From Photobacterium marinum (lineage in GTDB: Bacteria; Pseudomonadota; Gammaproteobacteria; Enterobacterales; Vibrionaceae), in NCBI RefSeq assembly GCF_000331515.1, contig NZ_AMZO01000006.1:372001-436000 (forward strand): a stretch of DNA of 64,000 nt. Direction: 5' to 3'. The notes under the pieces were generated by a model, which ran no database searches, had not been told where the DNA came from, and was given only the letters and a program-made list of their open reading frames with translations. Below, in pieces: positions 45,799 to 55,276 of the stretch. The translations under genes were made by a program, and so were the position numbers. Within the stretch, counting starts at the first letter, position 1. Every line of letters starts with the position of its first letter.

Positions 45799-48700
45799 GT
45801 TATATTGACGATAACGTAAGCGATGATGAATTGTTGCAACAGTTATTAGCGGTATCAGAACCGAAGTTTATAGCAGTCAGTACGGAAGAAGAAAAGTATG
45901 AGCCTTTTCCACTAACAGAAATTCAGAAAGGGTATTTACTTGGCCGTAATGCTTCACTACCACTTGGTGGTGTTTCATGCCAATTTTATTATGAATTGGA
46001 TTGTTCAGAGCTCGATCCTGCTGCTTATCATGCTGCGTGGCTGCAATTGATTGACAGACATGAAATGCTTCGTTGCATCATTTTAAATCATGAGGAACAG
46101 AAGATATTACCTTCTGTGCCTGAACTGACGTATACCGTGCATGATTTGACGATTTGTAATGATCCTGAGTCGAAGTTAGATGATATTCGCCAGCGAATTG
46201 CGACTGATATCCGTCCCCATGAGCAGTGGCCATTATTTGGTCTGGAGTTTTCTCGTTTACCTGACTCAAGCTGGCGAATTCACTTTGGCCTTGATCTACT
46301 GATTATGGATCAGCAAAGCTTTTTGACTTTGCTGGATGAGGCTGCCGTGCTTTATCATTCGCCGAACGAAAAGTTACCTGCAATCGACTTTTCGTTCCGT
46401 GATTATGTACTGTTGGATTCGAAAGAGTCGGTTGACCCATTGGCAGTTGCCTATTGGAAAAGCAAAGTCGCCCAAATTCCGTCGGCACCGGAGCTGCCGC
46501 TCAATAATGCTCCTGATGAAATGAGTGTTCCGTCATTTCATCGTCTCGTTAGAACAGTTAGTGCCAAGGTCTGGCAAGAATTTAAACGTACCTGTATGGA
46601 TGAAGGGTTAACTCCTTCGACATTGTTGTTAACGCTGTTTGGTGAGGTGCTTTCACAGTGGAGTGATAATGCCCATTTCAGCCTGAATATGACGATGTTC
46701 AACAGAAAGCCTCTTCATTCAGATGTGGATCGCTTGGTTGGTGATTTTACCAATACCATGATTTTTGAAATGGACATGAGGCCGCTCGAGACAAAATTGG
46801 AGCGGGCTAGGCGTCTGCAGCAACAATTGTGGGATGACATCGAACACCAGGATTACAGTGGTATGAGTGTGATGTCTGACATGGCAACTGCTGCAAACCA
46901 GTTGGGAGGCATCTTGATGCCAGTGGTATTTACCAGCACATTAACTCAAAACGATGCACGGTTGCTGAAAAACCAGCATCTACAGCCTGGGTACCCAGTC
47001 CATGCCCGAGGCCAAACTGCCCAGGTTCTTTTAGATAACCAGATAACTGAAATGTCAGGTGAGTTGCTTGTTCAGTGGGATGTGGTAGAAGGGGCGTTTC
47101 CGGCTCAAATGATTGAAACCATGCTGGAAACATTTATTGCAAATATTCATGGCATTTCAGCCGGGCATAGCTCACTTGATGTGGTTTGTTATCAGGCAGC
47201 TAAGCCAAGTTCTACTGATTTGGTTATGCAGGCACACGAGGATCAGCCTAATGCTTTGCTGCAGTCTCTATGGCTTCAAAATTGGGGGGCGCATGCAGAT
47301 AAGCCTGCAATTATTCAGGATGAACAGGTTATCACACATGGCCATTTAGCGAGGGTAGTTGCGGCACTGGTTGAGCAGCTAAATGATCTGCAATTGAAAC
47401 CTGGGGAGCCTGTTCCGGTAATGCTTTCCAAAGGCCCGACTCAGATCGCTGCGTGTTTAGCTATTTTAATTGCCGGTGGTGCGTATGTTCCTGTGTCCCC
47501 GCAACAGCCTCAAAAGCGTAGAGATAAAATACTCACTGACTTACAAGCCCGGGTGGTGCTGAGTGAGTCGACTGAACTTGAGCTGCCCTCGGGTATATCG
47601 GTGATATGTACTGATATAACAATGTCTGGTGATCTGGCGTGTTTAGAGGAGTCTCCTTGTCAAGCTGTTAATGAGCTGGCTTATATTATTTATACGTCAG
47701 GTTCGACGGGAATGCCTAAAGGAGTGATGATCACTCATCAAGCCGCCATGAATACCGTGCTTGATATTAATGCTCGCTTTAATATCACAGAAAAAGATTG
47801 TGTTTTATCTTTGTCCGCATTGCATTTTGATTTATCGGTTTACGATATTTTTGGTGTGCTTGGTCAAGGTGGTGCATTAGTTCTGCCGAGTGAAGAGTTC
47901 GCACTGGATCCGTCTCATTGGGCATCATTGTGCAGGCAGTATGAGGTGACGCTATGGAACTCAGTGCCAAGCTTATTCGCCTTGTTGGTTGATTATGTTT
48001 CTTTACATCCGAATCAGGCTGCTGAAATTCCATTACAGTCTGTGATGATGAGTGGTGACTGGATCCCTCTGGATTTGCCTGAGTCGGCTTGGAAGTTATG
48101 GCCAGAACTAGCCCAATACAGTTTGGGAGGCGCAACGGAAGCCTCTATTTGGTCAATTTATTATCCGATTAAACAAGTTGAATCGGACTGGGTAAGTATT
48201 CCATATGGCAATGCTCTTGGTGGGCAGCAAGTTTATGTGCTTGATCAGCAATTAAACATTGCACCGATCTGTAAGGAAGGAGAAATCTACATTGCAGGTA
48301 AAGGATTAGCTTGTGGTTATTTTGACGATGAAGATAAAACTCAGCAGAGTTTTTTCTCACACCCAGAAACTGGTGTGACATTATATAAAACAGGGGATCA
48401 CGGCCGTTATCGGGATGATGGTTCAATTGAATTCCTTGGTCGTAAAGACAATCAGGTCAAAGTTAATGGGTACCGGGTTGAAACCGGTGAGATAATGACG
48501 GTAATCAATAAGCATCCGAAGGTGAAAGATGCGTTGGTTATGGCCGTTGGCGAACGCCATCAAATGCAGCTTGTGGCTTTCGTTGTTGGTTCTGAGCGGT
48601 TTGAAGGGGAACTGATTGAACTGTGTCAATCGGCGCTGCCATCATACATGGTGCCGGTGGCCTGGTATTTCCTGGAACAATGGCCTTTAACCGTGAATGC

Positions 48701-49802
48701 GAAGCTTGACCGTTCTGTATTGAAGAATATGCATTCGACACCAGAGCAGCCAGTAATACCTAGTCAGGATATTTCGTTTAGCACGAATATGACGCCCCAA
48801 GTATTAAGCCTGTTAGGCGAGGTATTAAAACAACCGGCGATACAGATCCAAGATTCATTACTGGACCTAGGTGCCACATCGGTGGATTTGATTGCGATCG
48901 CCACCCATATTGAAGCCAAGTTTGGCTTCAGGCCCCGGTTGCCTGATTTGGCTCGTAGCCCGGCCGTAAAAAGTATCGTCGATTTAATTTCCCAGCATTG
49001 TAAGCACAGTGAAAAAACAACTAATTCAGACACAATGCAATGGTTTGCTGATCAGACAACAGCCAGTGACTATTTTGCCCGTCACCAAGCACTGAAAGAT
49101 CAAAATGCGCGTCTGTTGTTCAAACAGTCACGTGTTGCGATCCGTAATGATCTAGTAGAGCAAATATCTTTGCCTCAGTTGGAACTGCCGGATCTGAAAT
49201 GGTTCCGGGAAAGTAGAAGATCATTTGCGCAGGTACTTCCGACTGAAACACAACTGGGCCAGTGGTTTGAGCCTCTACGCAGTTATTTCTTAAATGGGCA
49301 AAGAAAGTTTAATTATGGTTCTGCCGGTGGCCAGCAAGCGGTACAAACTTATTTGTTAATAAACCCTAAGTTTAATACAGAGCAACTTTCCGGTGCATTT
49401 TACTATCAGCCTGATTTGCACCAGCTACAACGGGTTGCTTCGGAACTGTCAGACGAGCTCTTTAGCCGCTTTTCAATTGGAAATGGCACCTGGGTTAATG
49501 ATGCTTCATTTATGGTGGTGTTTGTTCTTGAACTGGCGGCAATTGCCCCGCTCTATGAGCAGGCTAGTGTTCCTTTTGGTCTTATTGAAACGGGGGCTAT
49601 TTCTCAGTTACTTGAGATGTCGGCGCAGCAATGCGGTCTATCGGTATGCCAGATAGGTGATGCTCGTCCTGAACTTTTAAAAGAGGCACTGTCGTTACAT
49701 TCATCCCAGTTATTTTTATCTTGTATGGTCGGCGGTGCTGCAAATTCAACGTCCCTGCCACAACTGTCTTTCACCCAGTCGTTTGAGGAGGGCTCGCTAT
49801 GA
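45795..49802 (+). CDS. Thiazole-forming NRPS module: Cy-A(Cys)-PCP-Ox
   Basis: A 1335-residue NRPS (protein 5). Cy (about 35-460): FPLTEIQKGYLLGR and the intact DLLIMDQQS from D167. A (about 490-960): TSGSTGMPKG and GGATE, with code residues D-L-Y-N-M-S-L-I-W, exactly the cysteine code I recall for yersiniabactin HMWP2. PCP Ser 1029 (LGATSVDL). The last 200 residues form a nitroreductase/SagB-McbC-like oxidase: FNYGSAGGQQAVQTYLLIN, YYQPDLHQLQRV, LIETGAISQLLEMSAQQCGL. This FMN-dependent domain oxidises thiazoline to thiazole in BlmIII- and EpoB-type enzymes. A 20-residue acidic N-terminus may dock with protein 4. The C-terminal position of Ox after the PCP is as in BlmIII. Confidence 0.92.
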   Translation: MSYIDDNVSDDELLQQLLAVSEPKFIAVSTEEEKYEPFPLTEIQKGYLLGRNASLPLGGVSCQFYYELDCSELDPAAYHAAWLQLIDRHEMLRCIILNHEEQKILPSVPELTYTVHDLTICNDPESKLDDIRQRIATDIRPHEQWPLFGLEFSRLPDSSWRIHFGLDLLIMDQQSFLTLLDEAAVLYHSPNEKLPAIDFSFRDYVLLDSKESVDPLAVAYWKSKVAQIPSAPELPLNNAPDEMSVPSFHRLVRTVSAKVWQEFKRTCMDEGLTPSTLLLTLFGEVLSQWSDNAHFSLNMTMFNRKPLHSDVDRLVGDFTNTMIFEMDMRPLETKLERARRLQQQLWDDIEHQDYSGMSVMSDMATAANQLGGILMPVVFTSTLTQNDARLLKNQHLQPGYPVHARGQTAQVLLDNQITEMSGELLVQWDVVEGAFPAQMIETMLETFIANIHGISAGHSSLDVVCYQAAKPSSTDLVMQAHEDQPNALLQSLWLQNWGAHADKPAIIQDEQVITHGHLARVVAALVEQLNDLQLKPGEPVPVMLSKGPTQIAACLAILIAGGAYVPVSPQQPQKRRDKILTDLQARVVLSESTELELPSGISVICTDITMSGDLACLEESPCQAVNELAYIIYTSGSTGMPKGVMITHQAAMNTVLDINARFNITEKDCVLSLSALHFDLSVYDIFGVLGQGGALVLPSEEFALDPSHWASLCRQYEVTLWNSVPSLFALLVDYVSLHPNQAAEIPLQSVMMSGDWIPLDLPESAWKLWPELAQYSLGGATEASIWSIYYPIKQVESDWVSIPYGNALGGQQVYVLDQQLNIAPICKEGEIYIAGKGLACGYFDDEDKTQQSFFSHPETGVTLYKTGDHGRYRDDGSIEFLGRKDNQVKVNGYRVETGEIMTVINKHPKVKDALVMAVGERHQMQLVAFVVGSERFEGELIELCQSALPSYMVPVAWYFLEQWPLTVNAKLDRSVLKNMHSTPEQPVIPSQDISFSTNMTPQVLSLLGEVLKQPAIQIQDSLLDLGATSVDLIAIATHIEAKFGFRPRLPDLARSPAVKSIVDLISQHCKHSEKTTNSDTMQWFADQTTASDYFARHQALKDQNARLLFKQSRVAIRNDLVEQISLPQLELPDLKWFRESRRSFAQVLPTETQLGQWFEPLRSYFLNGQRKFNYGSAGGQQAVQTYLLINPKFNTEQLSGAFYYQPDLHQLQRVASELSDELFSRFSIGNGTWVNDASFMVVFVLELAAIAPLYEQASVPFGLIETGAISQLLEMSAQQCGLSVCQIGDARPELLKEALSLHSSQLFLSCMVGGAANSTSLPQLSFTQSFEEGSL

Positions 49803-52800
49803 CAATGATTAACCTGCTGAACACGCTTGCAGAACGCAATATCGAAATATGGCAAGAGTCTGGACAGCTTAAGTTCCGGGCACCAAAGGGCGCGATGGAT
49901 GAAGCACTAAAGCAACAGTTGCGTCAGAATAAAGCTGCGTTGATTGAGCAGCTTCAGGCAAATGATAAGAAAAATAATGTAAAGGAAGTTGTTCACAATA
50001 GTCGTGAAAGGTATCTGCCGTTTGAAATTACTCCGATTCAGCAAGCTTATTTAGTCGGTCGTTCCGATGCATTGAATTTAGGAGGGGTTGCAGCGCACTC
50101 TTATGTGGAGCTTGAACACCCGTCAGCCAGCCTTGAAAGCACAGAAATAGCTCTGAATAAGGTTATTCAACGTCATGATATGTTACGTACTGTGATTACG
50201 AAGGACGGTTTTCAGCAAGTATTGCAGGAAGTACCGTTCTACACGATTTCATGTCGTGATTTGCGTGGGGCATCATCAGATGAAGTGAAAAAGGCTCTGA
50301 AAGATATCCGCAATGAGATGGAGACGCAGATTCGACCTGCGGATAAATGGCCGCTATTTGATATAAAAGCGACGCTACATGATCATGGTTTGCGATTGCA
50401 TACAAGTATCGACTTGATGACGCTTGATGCATGGAGTTGTCAGCTGATGTTCCGCGAATGGTTTAGCTTGATAGAACACCATCACCTGCCATCGACACCT
50501 GGTGTGACTTTCCGTGATTACCTGCAGTATGTTCATGGGGATGAATTTTTAACCCGACGTGCAGAAGCGAAAAGATACTGGGATAACGAGCTTGAGGGAT
50601 TACCTCCGGCTCCGAAGCTGCCGTCCGCTGTTCGTGATAAAAACCATAATGGGTTTCATCGCTTAAGAGGAGAAGTGGATGCTGTTTATTGGCAGGCATT
50701 TAAGCAACGTTGCCGTCAGCTAAATGTAACGCCATCGACAGCAGTAATGACTTTGTTTGCGGTTACTTTGTCGCGTTGGAGTACGAACGAAGCGTTGACG
50801 CTCAATGTAACATTATTCAATCGCCACCCTGTCCATGATCAGGTTCAGCAAATACTCGGTGAATTTACCAATAATACACTTATCGACTTTGATGAGATGG
50901 CTCGGCCATTTATTGATCAGGTTCGGCAGGTACAGGATAAGTTACTTGAGAGAATTGAATATAGCTTAGTCGATGGTGTTGATTTACTTCGTCAACTAGC
51001 CCGTATGCAGCAAAATTATTCTGGTGCTCTGATGCCTGTTGTATTTACCAGTCTGTTGATGGGAGAGGAGAGTACAAGCTTTGAATCCCTTGGCTGGCAA
51101 GAGGTTTATGGTTTGAGCCAAACACCGCAGGTGACTTTTGATCACCAGTTACGGGAAGAAAATGGCAAACTGATGTTCAACTGGGACATTTCCAGACAGG
51201 CACTGGATGTAGCAGCGATAGAGGTCATGTTGGAACAATACCTCCATTGCCTGAAAGAGTTAGCCTTACAGGATGATGCCTGGACAACGCCTCCAGCGCG
51301 AACGCTACCAGGTGAACAAGCCGGAGTACGAAACAAAATCCATTCTTTTGAGGCTGGCTACTCAACGCGGGCACTGACTCTTCAGCAGCCAGTGTTAGAT
51401 AGTATGCTCAGCTTTAAGGAGCGAGTCGCCGTCATTGATGGTAATGGTGAATCCCTCACTTATGAGGAACTACATCAATGGTGTTGTACGTTGGCAAAGC
51501 AAATACGGCAACAAGGTGTGGCTGTCGGCGATCATGTGTTAGTGATGTTACCTAAAGGGGCCGAGCAAGTTGCCGCTGTTGTTGCGTGCCATATGGCGGG
51601 CGCAGTTTATGTACCGCTTTCAATAGATACACCAGTGGAGCGTTACAAGAATATTATCTCACAAGCGAACCCTGCTTTGGTCTTGTACAGTGCTCAACAT
51701 CCGATGCCGGATATCAGTCAACTAGCCTCTTTGGTAGTAGAGACTAGTTTTGAAAAGGAACTCAAGACCGAGTTAAACATGGCTGCATACGATGGCGATC
51801 ATTCGGCTTATATCATTTTTACATCAGGGTCGACTGGGACACCGAAAGGTGTGGAAATGGGTCATGGCGCGGTGCGAAATACACTTGATGATATGGCGTC
51901 CCGCTTTGGGGCACACCCTGAAGATCGCACGTTCGCACTTTCTGCATTGAATTTTGATTTATCAGTTTATGATATTTTCATGCCTCTAATGTCGGGCGGT
52001 AGCGTCCTTTTCCCTGAAGACGGAAATGAAAGAAACCCAGAACATTGGTATCACAAACTGCATCAAAATCAGGTAACAATATGGAATTCAGTCCCGGCAT
52101 TGCTTGAGATGCTGGTTACCTGGTGTGAAAGCCAGAACTTGAAGCTGCCTGAATCATTGAGGCTGGTTTTGCTTAGTGGTGATTGGGTGCCGCTTAACCT
52201 TCCGCAGCGAATTAAAGCTATAGCTTCAAGTGCTCGCATTGTTGCTTTAGGTGGTGCAACTGAGGCCGCTATTTGGTCTAACTGGCAATCAGCAGATAAT
52301 GTACCAAGTCATTGGGCGTCTGTTCCTTATGGAAAGCCATTAACGCATCAATATTACCGTGTATTAGATAAGTATATGAGCGACAGGCCTGATTGGGTTG
52401 AGGGCGATCTGTATATCGGAGGGGCCGGATTAGCAAAAAGCTACTGGGGTGATGAAGCCAAAACTGTTGCTGCTTTTATTGCGCATGGGCAAGAACGACT
52501 ATACCAGACCGGTGATAGGGCTAGGTTTTGGCAGGATGGTACTCTAGAGTTTCTTGGGCGAAATGATCATCAGGTGAAGATCGGTGGTCACAGAATTGAG
52601 CTAGGTGAGATTGAGCATGTATTGCAATCACATCAGTCCGTAGAGCGAGTTGTTGTCGAAGTACAGAAAAATTCAGCTCAAAGTGTGTTGGTGAGTTATG
52701 TTGTCGCCCAGCGTTCTTCGATGATTAGTCCTGATACCCTAAAAGAGTATACCGCTCAATACTTACCTTACTACATGGTTCCTCGGCATATTGTTCTACT

Positions 52801-53161
52801 ACCGACCCTACCTCTGAGTGCCAATGGAAAAGTTGATCGAAAGGCATTGCCAGCGATTGAATTCGAATCCGTAGATACCGTTTGTGATTTGTCCAGAACG
52901 ATGTGTGTACTGAAAGATATTCTGTGTGAAACATTGCAACTTTCTGAATTGCATCCGGATGAGAACTTTTTTGAAGCAGGGGCCACATCAGTTACTTTGG
53001 TTGCGGCGCATGGGGATATTCAAAAAGTATTACAAAAAGAATTTCCCGTTACGTGGTTATTTACCTATTCATGTTTAAGAGCGTTAGATGCTGAGTTGAA
53101 TAACAAAAAAACGTCGAATTCTCGTCAGCGACGAGAAAAAGGCAAGAGTTTTACATTTTAG
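49799..53161 (+). CDS. NRPS module: TubC-type docking-Cy-A(Cys)-PCP
   Basis: A 1120-residue module (protein 6). Residues 1-50 form a TubC-type docking domain (LLNTLAERNIEIWQESGQLK, RAPKGAMDEAL), very similar to that of protein 2. Cy (about 70-480) carries FEITPIQQAYLVGR and an intact DLMTLDAWS from D205. A (about 530-960): TSGSTGTPKG, LLSGDW, LGGATEAAIW, giving D-L-Y-N-L-S-L-I-W, a standard cysteine code. PCP Ser 1064 (AGATSVTL). A basic tail (SRQRREKGKSF) replaces a TE; such tails usually hand over to a ketosynthase. The start ATG overlaps the previous stop (ATGA) with a strong GAGGAGGG ribosome site. Expected output: a thiazoline from cysteine. Confidence 0.93.
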   Translation: MTMINLLNTLAERNIEIWQESGQLKFRAPKGAMDEALKQQLRQNKAALIEQLQANDKKNNVKEVVHNSRERYLPFEITPIQQAYLVGRSDALNLGGVAAHSYVELEHPSASLESTEIALNKVIQRHDMLRTVITKDGFQQVLQEVPFYTISCRDLRGASSDEVKKALKDIRNEMETQIRPADKWPLFDIKATLHDHGLRLHTSIDLMTLDAWSCQLMFREWFSLIEHHHLPSTPGVTFRDYLQYVHGDEFLTRRAEAKRYWDNELEGLPPAPKLPSAVRDKNHNGFHRLRGEVDAVYWQAFKQRCRQLNVTPSTAVMTLFAVTLSRWSTNEALTLNVTLFNRHPVHDQVQQILGEFTNNTLIDFDEMARPFIDQVRQVQDKLLERIEYSLVDGVDLLRQLARMQQNYSGALMPVVFTSLLMGEESTSFESLGWQEVYGLSQTPQVTFDHQLREENGKLMFNWDISRQALDVAAIEVMLEQYLHCLKELALQDDAWTTPPARTLPGEQAGVRNKIHSFEAGYSTRALTLQQPVLDSMLSFKERVAVIDGNGESLTYEELHQWCCTLAKQIRQQGVAVGDHVLVMLPKGAEQVAAVVACHMAGAVYVPLSIDTPVERYKNIISQANPALVLYSAQHPMPDISQLASLVVETSFEKELKTELNMAAYDGDHSAYIIFTSGSTGTPKGVEMGHGAVRNTLDDMASRFGAHPEDRTFALSALNFDLSVYDIFMPLMSGGSVLFPEDGNERNPEHWYHKLHQNQVTIWNSVPALLEMLVTWCESQNLKLPESLRLVLLSGDWVPLNLPQRIKAIASSARIVALGGATEAAIWSNWQSADNVPSHWASVPYGKPLTHQYYRVLDKYMSDRPDWVEGDLYIGGAGLAKSYWGDEAKTVAAFIAHGQERLYQTGDRARFWQDGTLEFLGRNDHQVKIGGHRIELGEIEHVLQSHQSVERVVVEVQKNSAQSVLVSYVVAQRSSMISPDTLKEYTAQYLPYYMVPRHIVLLPTLPLSANGKVDRKALPAIEFESVDTVCDLSRTMCVLKDILCETLQLSELHPDENFFEAGATSVTLVAAHGDIQKVLQKEFPVTWLFTYSCLRALDAELNNKKTSNSRQRREKGKSFTF

Positions 53162-53172
53162 GGAGACTTAGC

Positions 53173-53937
53173 ATGTCGAATAAGTGGATACCGTTTCCGT
53201 CAACCAAAAAAGCGGCAAAGATTGATTTATTGTGTTTACCTTATGCTGGTGGAAATGCCAGCATTTATCGCCAGTGGGATAGCTTCATGCCTGAGTGGAT
53301 AGCTGTTCAGCCAATTGAGCTGCCAGGTCATGGTTCACGAATCTGTGAAGATTTAATTGTCTCGGTAGAAGCTCTTACAAAACAGGTATTTGCTGATGTT
53401 TTGGCTAAACAACAGCGTCCTTTTGCGCTTTTAGGGCACAGTATGGGGGCCGGGTTAGCATTTCATTTATCTGATTATGCGGCACAGCGGGGAGTTAATA
53501 CCCAAGCATTGTTTGTTTCAGGAAGGCAGGCTCCGGTTATAGGTAAAGGAATTCGTCCTCGTTTTAATTTATCTGATGCAGAACTAATAGAAGAGTTGAA
53601 GTTCTTAAATGGTTCCCCGCCAGAAGTGTTGGAAAATGAAGAGCTTATGTCATTCTTACTGCCCATAATTAGAGCTGATTTTTCATTGAGCGAGTGGCTT
53701 CTTCGAAATGATGTCAATACAAAAACATCAGTACCCATAAGAGTAATAGGTGCACGAAATGACATTGAAGTGGATTATAAAAAGCTTCATTTATGGCGAG
53801 AGAATGCGAGCCAAGAAATTAAAATATCTTTGATGGAAGGCGAGCACTTTTTTATACATGATTGTGAGAAAAGTTTATCTAATTTAATTGCGTCAGATCT
53901 TAAGTTAATGATGAATGAGCCTCAGGTGTTGTATTAA
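53173..53937 (+). CDS. Stand-alone thioesterase (type II, YbtT/GrsT-like)
   Basis: A 254-residue alpha/beta hydrolase. It has LPYAGGNASIYRQW, the nucleophile elbow LGHSMGAGL (Ser 90), a PGHGSR motif, and a C-terminal GEHFFIH segment with the catalytic His. Such proteins usually remove wrong groups from carrier domains. Because none of the six megasynthases in the window ends in a TE domain, this enzyme could also release the product; that is inference. It lies 11 bases after the last NRPS gene with a GGGAG ribosome site, and its stop overlaps the start of the next gene. Confidence 0.92.
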   Translation: MSNKWIPFPSTKKAAKIDLLCLPYAGGNASIYRQWDSFMPEWIAVQPIELPGHGSRICEDLIVSVEALTKQVFADVLAKQQRPFALLGHSMGAGLAFHLSDYAAQRGVNTQALFVSGRQAPVIGKGIRPRFNLSDAELIEELKFLNGSPPEVLENEELMSFLLPIIRADFSLSEWLLRNDVNTKTSVPIRVIGARNDIEVDYKKLHLWRENASQEIKISLMEGEHFFIHDCEKSLSNLIASDLKLMMNEPQVLY

Positions 53938-55031
53938 TGAAGAGTCAGAACGTCGGTTATATGGCAGAATTAGATCACATACGAGGTTTTGCTGCATTAA
54001 CTATTTTGCTTTATCACGGATTGCATGTTTTTTCTTATCAACTTCGTTTCAATGAGCCATTCAGTTTTAATTATTGGATTGAGACAAATAATCCGTTTAT
54101 GGCGCTTCTTGTTGAGGCTCATATATCTTTGTCTTTATTCATGGTTTTAAGTGGGTTTATATTCGCTTATGGAAACACAGGGAGAGATATTCAGTATAAA
54201 AGATTTTTGTACAATCGAGTTTTGCGTATCTATCCTTTGATGATATTGTTTTTGATTGCTGGCATTTGTGCTTTTCCTAAAGCATTTGGACTTCAATCTT
54301 TCATTCAGACTGTGTTAATGATGGGGAATGTTAATGGTAGGCTGGATATTTGGCCTTTTACTGCAATGTTCTGGGCTTTATCTGTTGAGTTTCAGTTTTA
54401 TCTTCTCTTTCCATTACTCATGTTGATTCTTAACCGGAATGGAGTGAGTTTTATATTTGCTTTGCTATCTTTAGTAATATTGTTGCGTTTCATTGCTGTT
54501 ATGCATGGGGCGAGTCCACGGGATATGAGTTATTGGACTTTACTTGGAAGAGCTGATCAATTTTTAATTGGTATGCTAGTTGGGTACATATTGGCTTCTG
54601 GGAAGAAAATACTACACTCAATTTATTTCTTTATCGGATTGATAGGTTTTGTAGTATTGGCTTTCTGGTTTAATTATCAGGGTGGTTGGCCTGTTAATGA
54701 AGATTGGCGGATTTTTGTACCAACTATTGAAGCTGTTATATGTATTTGCTTTATTATTGGTTATTGTGCGATAGCAAAACATTTACCTAACTTTTTATTT
54801 GATAAACTTACGTCTTTAGGCGTGGTTAGTTTTTCAGTTTATCTTTGGCATTATGTGGTAATAAGCACAATTCAGAAAGGGAATTGGTTGGTGGTTTTTA
54901 CTAATGATCCTTATTTTGATGCTATTTCTACTACGTTATTACTTGTTTTACCAATTACTTTAGTACTGTCATCATTGACTTGGTATGCCATTGAAAAACC
55001 GTTTCTTAGCATGAGGTGCCGTTATAATTAA
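53937..55031 (+). CDS. Membrane acyltransferase, family 3 (OafA/YrhL-like)
   Basis: A 364-residue protein with about ten membrane helices and the acyltransferase-3 signature near the N-terminus (LDHIRGFAALTILLYH: Arg and His as in the family), plus FWALSVEFQFYLLFP in the middle. Members move acetyl or longer acyl groups to sugars, peptides or other molecules at the inner membrane. It overlaps the thioesterase stop by one base and is the last gene before a terminator, so it belongs to the biosynthetic operon. I know of no such gene in the yersiniabactin locus. It may acylate the product or an intermediate, or add an O-acyl group to a hydroxyl left by the KR domains; this is inference. Confidence 0.88.
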   Translation: MKSQNVGYMAELDHIRGFAALTILLYHGLHVFSYQLRFNEPFSFNYWIETNNPFMALLVEAHISLSLFMVLSGFIFAYGNTGRDIQYKRFLYNRVLRIYPLMILFLIAGICAFPKAFGLQSFIQTVLMMGNVNGRLDIWPFTAMFWALSVEFQFYLLFPLLMLILNRNGVSFIFALLSLVILLRFIAVMHGASPRDMSYWTLLGRADQFLIGMLVGYILASGKKILHSIYFFIGLIGFVVLAFWFNYQGGWPVNEDWRIFVPTIEAVICICFIIGYCAIAKHLPNFLFDKLTSLGVVSFSVYLWHYVVISTIQKGNWLVVFTNDPYFDAISTTLLLVLPITLVLSSLTWYAIEKPFLSMRCRYN

Positions 55032-55074
55032 TCTTAGTGAGGTGCGGTAAATTTTTACTAATACCAAAATCTAG

Positions 55075-55098
55075 AAGGGGGTTAAACGCCCCCTTTTT
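55075..55098 (+). terminator. Rho-independent terminator of the biosynthetic operon
   Basis: AAGGGGG pairs with CCCCCTT around a seven-base loop, followed by a T-run (55094-55098). It closes the transcript that begins before 23728. Confidence 0.9.
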
Positions 55099-55222
55099 CG
55101 GCTAATGTTTATCTATTTATAAATGATTGTAATTTATTTGTTACTTCCATGAGGCTAGAGCGAGTTAAATTGAAACTCCGTATTCTGCTGTAAAAAATCC
55201 TTTTTTTAATATTTACCATTAA

Positions 55223-55237
55223 TGATAATGGTTATCG
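55223..55237. promoter_or_regulatory. Fur-like box upstream of the TonB receptor gene
   Basis: TGATAAT-G-GTTATCG is a 7-1-7 inverted repeat with 12 of 14 arm bases matching TGATAAT-N-ATTATCA. It lies 40-54 bases before the receptor start, so iron-dependent repression of the uptake unit is likely. Confidence 0.8.
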
Positions 55238-55276
55238 TTTGTGGGTTTTGGATCATAACATTTCAAAGGATCTCAC

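Noticed and set aside
53173-53937. Calling the free thioesterase the definite product-release enzyme
   Set aside because: Sequence is of the editing (type II) kind; release is only an inference from the missing terminal TE.
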